A stretch of 37,030 bases of DNA. It comes from Luteitalea sp. Lineage in GTDB: Bacteria; Acidobacteriota; Vicinamibacteria; Vicinamibacterales; Vicinamibacteraceae. The stretch lies in NCBI GenBank assembly GCA_009377495.1, contig WHTZ01000064.1:1-37030 (forward strand), given 5' to 3'. A program made the translations under genes and the position numbers. Of this stretch, positions 32,386 through 37,030 are shown one piece after another. The notes under the pieces were generated by a model, which saw nothing but the letters and a program-made list of their open reading frames with translations, was not told where the DNA came from and did not search any database. How positions within the stretch are numbered: position 1 is the stretch's first letter; every line of letters begins with the position of its first letter.

Positions 32386-33003
32386 TTACTTCTCCAGCAC
32401 CCACGTCGTCATACACCTCACGTTCTGCACGTTTGTCGTCTTCAGGGGATCAGCAAGCGTTCCGCCCAGCGTCGACGTCCAGTTCAGAAGAGTCCGCTCG
32501 TCGGTCACGAAGCGCTCCGAGCCGTCGGGCAACCGCATGCGACCTGTCGCGGACGGAAGGTGACGTTCCAGGCCGATGCTGGTCGTGAGACGCGCGAAGA
32601 ACAGGCCGCCGGGCGCCAGCACGCGCCACATTTCCTGAATCATCGCCGCGAACTCCCTCTCGTCGCGGGCGAAGTGGAGAACGGCACTGCTGATGACCGC
32701 ATCTGTCGAGCCGTCCTCCCAGGGAAGCGACTCGAGCGACCCGTGCTGAATCTGCTCGGGCGGAATAGCTGGATTCAATGAGGCCACGAGCTGACGCACC
32801 GAACGAATCGCGGCGGCATCGGCATCCACGGCGCGCACGTCGAAGCCGTGCCGCAGAAAGAAGGAAAGATTGCGCCCGGCCCCGCAGCCGGCGTCGAGGA
32901 CACGCCGGCGAAAATCAAATCGGCCGCGAAGGACTTGATCGAAGAGGTAGATGTCGATCTCTCCGAACTGCGTTCGGATTTCGGTGGACACTCCCGCGGA
33001 CAC
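32386..33003 (-). CDS. Class I SAM-dependent methyltransferase
   Basis: A 205-residue methyltransferase. Motif I RVLDAGCGAGRNLSFFLRHG is at about residues 34-53, the acidic end of strand two VRAVDADAAAI, motif post-I and IV DAVISSAVLHFA, and motif V-like MWRVLAPGGLFFARL. The C-terminal part is short, so this is a minimal small-molecule-type enzyme; the acceptor is not known. It starts with GTG at 33003 (another GTG four codons in) and has no strong Shine-Dalgarno. Its C-terminus ends about 50 bp before the operator of the ADOP gene and points the same way. It is divergent from the DUF2007 gene. Confidence 0.87.
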   Translation of the reverse strand: MSAGVSTEIRTQFGEIDIYLFDQVLRGRFDFRRRVLDAGCGAGRNLSFFLRHGFDVRAVDADAAAIRSVRQLVASLNPAIPPEQIQHGSLESLPWEDGSTDAVISSAVLHFARDEREFAAMIQEMWRVLAPGGLFFARLTTSIGLERHLPSATGRMRLPDGSERFVTDERTLLNWTSTLGGTLADPLKTTNVQNVRCMTTWVLEK

Positions 33004-33151
33004 CGGCCAATCATAGCGTGCCAGGAGCCGGCGTAGATCCTCTCCGAGACGCCTCGCCTAGCACGTTTGCGGTGATAGCATGATTGTCGTGCGAGAGCCG
33101 GCGACGCGCTAGTGCAGCAAACACTGACCATGTGGCCAGGAGTGAAAAGGC

Positions 33152-33406
33152 ATGTCTGACACGGATCTGGTCCGCGCTGCCACCTACGTGAATCGGTTCG
33201 AGGCAGACCTCGCCAAGACGACGCTCGAGGCGGCCGGCGTGCCCGTCCTGGTCAGAGCCGATGATTGCGGCGGCATGCGGCCGCATCTCTGGCTGGGCGG
33301 AATCGAGCTCTTCGTTCGATCGGAGGACGCCGAAAAGGCAGCCGAGGTGCTGGCGTGCACGCCGATCAACCTCGAGGCGGACGACAGCGCCGCAGACGAG
33401 ACGTGA
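33152..33406 (+). CDS. DUF2007 domain protein
   Basis: An 84-residue protein with the DUF2007 (putative signal-transducing) pattern: VRAATYVNRFEADLAKTTLE then AAGVPVLVRADDCGG, GGIELFVRSEDAEKAAEVL and an acidic tail. The fold resembles a small ferredoxin-like domain, often found alone or fused to membrane proteins; its role is unknown. GGAG and AAAAGG precede the ATG at suitable distance. It is first of three plus-strand genes, with 15 bp to the next. Confidence 0.88.
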   Translation: MSDTDLVRAATYVNRFEADLAKTTLEAAGVPVLVRADDCGGMRPHLWLGGIELFVRSEDAEKAAEVLACTPINLEADDSAADET

Positions 33407-33421
33407 ACCCAGGATCGCTCG

Positions 33422-34183
33422 ATGAAGGCTGCGGTGGTCGGAGGAACCGGTCTCGCCGGTCGACATGTGGTCGACGCCTTGCAAGCGAGAGGGGTTGACA
33501 CGGTCGTCCTGTCGCGCAGAGGCGGGGTGGACGTGGCCACCGGCGCTGGGTTGGACGAGGCGTTGTCCGGCGTGCAGCGCGTCGTCGACGCGAGCAACGC
33601 GGGCACCACGGACGAGGCGGCCGCCCGCGCGTTCTTCACGGCCGCGGGGCGGCATCTGCAGCAGGCGGGAGAACGTGCCCACGTGGAGCGCCTGGTCGTG
33701 CTGTCGATCGTCGGCGTCGACCGGGCTTCGGGGGGTTACCTGGCGACGAAGCTAGACCACGAGCGCACCGCACGGTCTGGTACCGTCCCGACGTTCGTGT
33801 TGCGATCTACCCAATTCCACGAGTTCGCCGGTCAGACGCTCGCCTGGGGCCGACAGGGCGACGTGTGCTGGATACCGGAGTTTCTGGTGCAGCCGGTCGC
33901 GGTTGCGGCCATGGCTCGCGTCCTGGCCGATCTGGTCCTTGCCATGGACCCGCGGCCGGGCGTCAGCGAGGTCGCGGGCCCCCAGCAGGAAAAGCTGGTC
34001 GACATGGCCACCCGCCTGGCCGCCCGACGAGGCGACCCGGTCGAGGTGCGAGGAGCGCCGGACGACAGCGCGGACGGCCGGGCCTTCGCCGGCGGCGCGC
34101 TCCTGCCCGACCCCGGCGCCACAATCACCGGACCGACGTTCCAAGAGTGGCTCGACGCCGGAGAGCGCGACCGCTTTGAATAG
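33422..34183 (+). CDS. Atypical SDR / NmrA-like NAD(P)-binding protein
   Basis: A 253-residue atypical short-chain dehydrogenase. The Rossmann motif VVGGTGLAGRHVVDALQARG is at about residues 5-24, then VVLSRRGG, VVDASNAGTTDEAAARAFFT, a strand and helix with RLVVLSIVGVDRASGGYLAT (active-site region with SIVGVD...Y..K; K follows as TKLDHE), and FVLRSTQFHEFAGQTL. The same wording is typical of actinobacterial NAD(P)H-binding proteins of unknown substrate. It is followed after 1 bp by a methyltransferase gene, so both are co-translated. An AGGA lies 8 bp upstream of the ATG. Confidence 0.88.
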   Translation: MKAAVVGGTGLAGRHVVDALQARGVDTVVLSRRGGVDVATGAGLDEALSGVQRVVDASNAGTTDEAAARAFFTAAGRHLQQAGERAHVERLVVLSIVGVDRASGGYLATKLDHERTARSGTVPTFVLRSTQFHEFAGQTLAWGRQGDVCWIPEFLVQPVAVAAMARVLADLVLAMDPRPGVSEVAGPQQEKLVDMATRLAARRGDPVEVRGAPDDSADGRAFAGGALLPDPGATITGPTFQEWLDAGERDRFE

Positions 34184-34184
34184 C

Positions 34185-34994
34185 ATGGCGGGCGGGCACC
34201 GGCTCACGATCGCCGGTCACTACGATGCCGAGCTGCGCCAGCACAACGCGCGGCTGCGGGCGGCCACGGCCATCGGCCCCGGCGACCGGGTGCTCGACGT
34301 CGGCTGCGGGGCTGGGCAGTCCACCCGTGACGCGGCTCGCGCCGCCGTGTCAGGCAGCGTGCTCGGCGTGGACGTCTCCGAGCAGATGCTCGAACGCGCC
34401 CGCCGGCTCACCGCGGAGGAGGGCCTGCACAACGTCACCTACGAGCTGGGCGATGTTCAGGTCCATCGCTTTGCGCCGGAGCACTTCGACGTTGTGATCA
34501 GCCGGTTCGGCACGATGTTCTTCGCCGCCCCGGTCGCCGCGCTCACCAACGTCGCCCGCGCGTCGCGGCCCGGGGCGCGCCTGGTGATGATGGTCTGGCA
34601 GAGCCACGACCGCAACGAGTGGGCGACCGCGATCCACCGGTCGCTCACCGCCGGCAGCGCGATGCCCGCACAGCCGCCGAGCGGCCAAGATCCATTCTCC
34701 CTCGCCGACCCTTCCACCGTGGAGGCGATCCTCGCCGGGGCGGGCTTTACCGAGGTCGGCTTCGCCGATGTGCACGTGCCGGTCTACTACGGTCCGGACG
34801 TTGCCGCCGCGTATGACATCGTCTGCAGCATGAAGAGCACGAACGACATGCTCGCGGAGCTGGACGCAGCCCCGGCAGAGCGCGCGCTGGAGCGGCTGCG
34901 CGCGATACTCGCCGCACATCACACCGGCCACGGCGTCATGTTCGACTCGCGCGCCTGGATCGTCACTGCCCGCCGCCGCGGACCGACTGCCTAA
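34185..34994 (+). CDS. Class I SAM-dependent methyltransferase (UbiE-like)
   Basis: A 269-residue methyltransferase. Motif I GDRVLDVGCGAGQSTRDAAR is at about 34-53, the acidic strand-two end LGVDVSEQMLERAR, DVQVHRFAPEHFDVVISRFG (motif II/IV), and NVARASRPGARLVMMVWQ. A long C-terminal half is typical of actinobacterial UbiE-like enzymes. The start ATG lies directly after the SDR stop; an apparent longer frame running back to 33903 is shadow within the SDR gene. Together with the SDR gene it looks like a transferred pair, since both read more like actinobacterial proteins than their neighbours. The acceptor is unknown. Confidence 0.87.
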   Translation: MAGGHRLTIAGHYDAELRQHNARLRAATAIGPGDRVLDVGCGAGQSTRDAARAAVSGSVLGVDVSEQMLERARRLTAEEGLHNVTYELGDVQVHRFAPEHFDVVISRFGTMFFAAPVAALTNVARASRPGARLVMMVWQSHDRNEWATAIHRSLTAGSAMPAQPPSGQDPFSLADPSTVEAILAGAGFTEVGFADVHVPVYYGPDVAAAYDIVCSMKSTNDMLAELDAAPAERALERLRAILAAHHTGHGVMFDSRAWIVTARRRGPTA

Positions 34995-35083
34995 ACCGGC
35001 ATACGGCCGTTCACCCTCCACGATGTAGTCGATCACCGCCGCCCGGTCGGACCGCATGGCTTATCTTTGGGCGCATTCACCAC

Positions 35084-35112
35084 TTGACATCCTAGTGACG
35101 TGCGACGATACT
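35084..35112 (+). promoter_or_regulatory. Promoter before the PadR remnant and ADOP gene
   Basis: TTGACA (35084-35089), a 17-bp spacer, GATACT (35107-35112). The predicted start near 35119 lies about 200 bp before the ADOP ATG. TGACAT in the -35 region resembles the half-site seen at 16756 and 32316, so this may once have been PadR-controlled. Confidence 0.6.
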
Positions 35113-35138
35113 GAGCCCGTCGGAGAACTTGGACGTCT

Positions 35139-35314
35139 AGTGAACAGAAGGCGATTACGCTCTTGCAGGGTACCCTCGACCTGATCCTGTTGCGCGTGCT
35201 GGTCACGATGGGTCCCCAGCACTCCTACGGACTGGCGGCGCGTCTCGAGCAGATGTGCGACGGCCCGTTTGCACTCAATCAGGGCACGCTCTATCCAGTC
35301 GTTGAGGAGCCTAG
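35139..35314 (+). pseudogene. PadR-family regulator, start lost and middle deleted
   Basis: From 35139 the frame reads SEQKAITLLQGTLDLILLRV and LVTMGPQHSYGLAARLEQMC, then DGPFALNQGTLYPV, the standard first ~55 residues of an ADOP-linked PadR. The expected ATG before SEQK is missing: the bases read GTCTAGTGAA where GTCATGAGTGAA is usual. After TLYPV the remaining winged-helix wing and the C-terminal helix (~50 residues) are gone, and the sequence jumps to GAGGAGCC-TAG, which looks like the original last codons and stop (35312-35314), now out of frame. The remaining frame runs to 35396 over the ADOP start. No working regulator can be made, except perhaps a peptide from a TTG at 35163. Confidence 0.82.
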
Positions 35315-35316
35315 CC

Positions 35317-37030
35317 ATGGCCGTGATGCGACGGTTCCTTCTGCGGTTGTACCGGTTACTACGATCCCGATCCGCCGAACGCGACCTCGACCGTGAGCTC
35401 GCGTCGCACCTGACACTCCTTCAGGACGAATTCGTGCGTCGGGGTCTCTCGGTCGACGCGGCGCACACAGCCGCGAGGCGCGCACTTGGCGGAATCGAGC
35501 GGGCAAAAGAAGCTCACCGCGACGAACGGTCGTTCCGCTGGCTCGAGGACCTGTGGAAGGACAGTCGGTTTGCGGCGCGCTCGTTGATGCGCGCGCCGGG
35601 ATTCACGGCCGTTGTGATCCTGATACTCGCGCTCGGGATTGGCGCGAACACGGCGATCTTCAGCGTCGTCAATGCGGTGCTCCTTCGATCCTTGCCATAT
35701 CCCGACGCGGATCGTTTCGTTCGAATCTCCACCCAATTCGAGCCCGATGACGGGAGTGGCACGAAGACCATTCCGTCTGGGGTGAGCTTTGAGGCTCTGG
35801 AATTCCTCAGAGCTCGCGCTCACACGGTTTCGCACCTGGGCTCATACATCCCTGAAACCGTCACACTGAGCGGACGAGACGAAGCCGTTCGGGTGAGCGG
35901 CGTACGGATATCGCCGCAGGTCATGGCGATGCTCGGGGCAACACCGCTCATGGGCCGCTTGTTCGAGTCGCGCGAGGAATATGCCGGCCGCGACCGCGTC
36001 GTCATTGTCAGCTACTCGATATGGCAACGCCATTTTGGCGGTGACAAGGACATTCTCGGAAAGGCCCTCAGGCTGAATGACACTCAGTACACGATTGTCG
36101 GCGTCATGCGCCCCGGATTCCACTTTCCGGACGTCGACACCGAGCTCTGGGCGCCGTTCGTCTGGATGCCTCAGGCCCGACCCGTGGTCGTGGGACGCGT
36201 CAACCCGGGCGTGTCATTCCAAGCGGCTAGCCGCGAGGTCACACATCTGCTGCGCCTTGCCGCCGCAAATCAGCCTACCGGCCCCAATGGACCGATGGCT
36301 CCAGGAACTCCGCTGCCGCCCGGTCCGCCGCAGACCCCGTCGTCCGCAGGGCCGGCACCTCCGGCTCCACCGCCTCCGCCAGGACCGCCGCCCGCTCCGC
36401 CGCCGCCCCCGTCGTCGGCGGGCCCAGACACCGCGCCGCCAGCGCCATCGAACGCTGACGCGATGAGAAACGCTGAACCGGTCAACCGCCGCTATGCGGT
36501 TGTCGGCCTGAAGCACGATCTCGTCGCGCACGCGACGACGCCACTGATGATCCTGTCGTGCGCGGTTGGTTTCGTGCTGTTGATCGCATGCGTCAACGTT
36601 GGCGGGTTGTTGCTGGCGCGCGGAATCAGGCGTGAACGGGAGATTTGGGTCCGGCTGGCACTCGGTGCGGGCCGAGGCCGCGTCGTTCGACAACTGCTGA
36701 CCGAAGGCCTCGTGCTCACATTGATGGGCGGCACCGCTGGCGTGTGGCTAGCCGTGACGGGCGTGCACGGGCTTCACACCTTGGGCGCCGCGATGCCGCG
36801 CCAGGACCTTCAGGCGTCGTCCATCGTGCCTCGCCTCGACGAAATCGGCGTCGATGGGACGGTGCTGATGTTTGCGTTGGGCATCTCGCTCGCCGCTGGG
36901 CTGGCGTGCAGCCTCTTGCCAGCGCTCTGGCAGACGCGCGTCGAGGCCCAAGGGGAATTGGCTCGCGACGCGGGCTCGTCACCACGCCGGAAGAGCTCAA
37001 CGGGCAGGCCGCCGGACTGCTCAGCCTCGA
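35317..37030 (+). CDS. ADOP-family ABC-type permease, 3' end outside window
   Basis: I translated this frame by hand: it is open from the ATG at 35317 (ATG at 35326 also possible) to the right edge, 571 codons with no stop. Prefix domain: LRSRSAERDLDRELASHLTL, AARRALGGIERAKEAHRDER. First helix: FTAVVILILALGIGANTAIF, SVVNAVLLRSLPYPDADRF. The MacB_PCD domain runs to about residue 320. A proline-rich insert follows at about 323-385, then an FtsX block (LMILSCAVGFVLLIACVNVG, REIWVRLALGAGRGRVVRQL) and a third helix (LMFALGISLAAGLACSLLPA). The second half lies outside. The gene starts 2 bp after the old PadR stop, so it was coupled to that regulator, which is now destroyed. Confidence 0.88.
   Translation, partial: MAVMRRFLLRLYRLLRSRSAERDLDRELASHLTLLQDEFVRRGLSVDAAHTAARRALGGIERAKEAHRDERSFRWLEDLWKDSRFAARSLMRAPGFTAVVILILALGIGANTAIFSVVNAVLLRSLPYPDADRFVRISTQFEPDDGSGTKTIPSGVSFEALEFLRARAHTVSHLGSYIPETVTLSGRDEAVRVSGVRISPQVMAMLGATPLMGRLFESREEYAGRDRVVIVSYSIWQRHFGGDKDILGKALRLNDTQYTIVGVMRPGFHFPDVDTELWAPFVWMPQARPVVVGRVNPGVSFQAASREVTHLLRLAAANQPTGPNGPMAPGTPLPPGPPQTPSSAGPAPPAPPPPPGPPPAPPPPPSSAGPDTAPPAPSNADAMRNAEPVNRRYAVVGLKHDLVAHATTPLMILSCAVGFVLLIACVNVGGLLLARGIRREREIWVRLALGAGRGRVVRQLLTEGLVLTLMGGTAGVWLAVTGVHGLHTLGAAMPRQDLQASSIVPRLDEIGVDGTVLMFALGISLAAGLACSLLPALWQTRVEAQGELARDAGSSPRRKSSTGRPPDCSAS

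Noticed and set aside
34995..35083. Minus-strand start-like MRSDRAAVIDYIVEGERPYA downstream of the methyltransferase
   Set aside because: Only about 22 residues look protein-like before a frame that is antisense to the methyltransferase. It is too short to assign as a gene remnant.

Overview
The window is GC-rich bacterial chromosome. Its gene content points to the Acidobacteriota, possibly the Vicinamibacteria. The supporting families are two long ABC-type permeases of the ADOP kind (N-terminal prefix + MacB_PCD + FtsX), PadR regulators, TonB-dependent receptors with a carboxypeptidase-regulatory N-domain, a CRTAC1-type FG-GAP/ASPIC-UnbV protein next to TPR proteins, and an ankyrin-repeat protein. 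This taxonomic call is inference from family content; no rRNA or marker gene is present. I see no tRNA, rRNA, CRISPR array, transposase or phage gene.

Layout. (1) 1-6.8 kb: an ankyrin-repeat protein cut by the left edge; a minus-strand pair of TonB-dependent receptor and exported phosphodiesterase joined by an ATGA overlap; a small P-loop kinase-like gene. (2) 6.8-8.2 kb: an eroded island with one XRE-type regulator flanked on both sides by the same 18-bp palindrome, and the C-terminal stub of a second XRE gene. (3) 8.2-14.5 kb: six minus-strand genes, all overlapping, encoding periplasmic adaptor, ABC ATPase, two MacB-like permeases, OmpR-type response regulator and sensor kinase. This is a self-contained, self-sensing MacAB-like efflux operon, with a tandem repeat resembling a CpxR/OmpR-class site in front of it. 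(4) 14.6-16.3 kb: a secreted protein of unknown function and an aminoglycoside 3-N-acetyltransferase homologue on the plus strand. (5) 16.3-18.9 kb: a gene graveyard with a Fic-family gene reduced to its two ends, a PadR gene with a one-base frameshift in a G run, an in-frame chimera of an ADOP-associated prefix protein and half a PQQ-type propeller, two large palindromic elements, an intact YciI-like gene and a broken DUF899 gene. (6) 18.9-19.8 kb: an ArsR regulator and an SRPBCC protein, with a promoter that appears to give a leaderless mRNA.

(7) 19.9-29.6 kb: a minus-strand five-gene unit behind a near-consensus sigma-70 promoter: Oar-like TonB-dependent receptor, two exported TPR proteins, an FG-GAP/ASPIC-UnbV propeller and an exported FAD amine oxidase. 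Palindromic repeats lie at both ends of the TPR pair. This is the best candidate for an undescribed cell-envelope system. (8) 29.6-33 kb: an ADOP permease behind a perfect 21-bp PadR-like operator but with no PadR gene beside it, and a methyltransferase. (9) 33.1-35 kb: DUF2007, NAD(P)-binding and methyltransferase genes on the plus strand. (10) 35-37 kb: a PadR gene destroyed by internal deletion, whose promoter and 5' region now lead directly into a second ADOP permease. That permease carries an unusual proline-rich insert and runs off the right edge.

A recurring theme is loss of PadR regulators (two of two are broken) while the ADOP permeases stay open.
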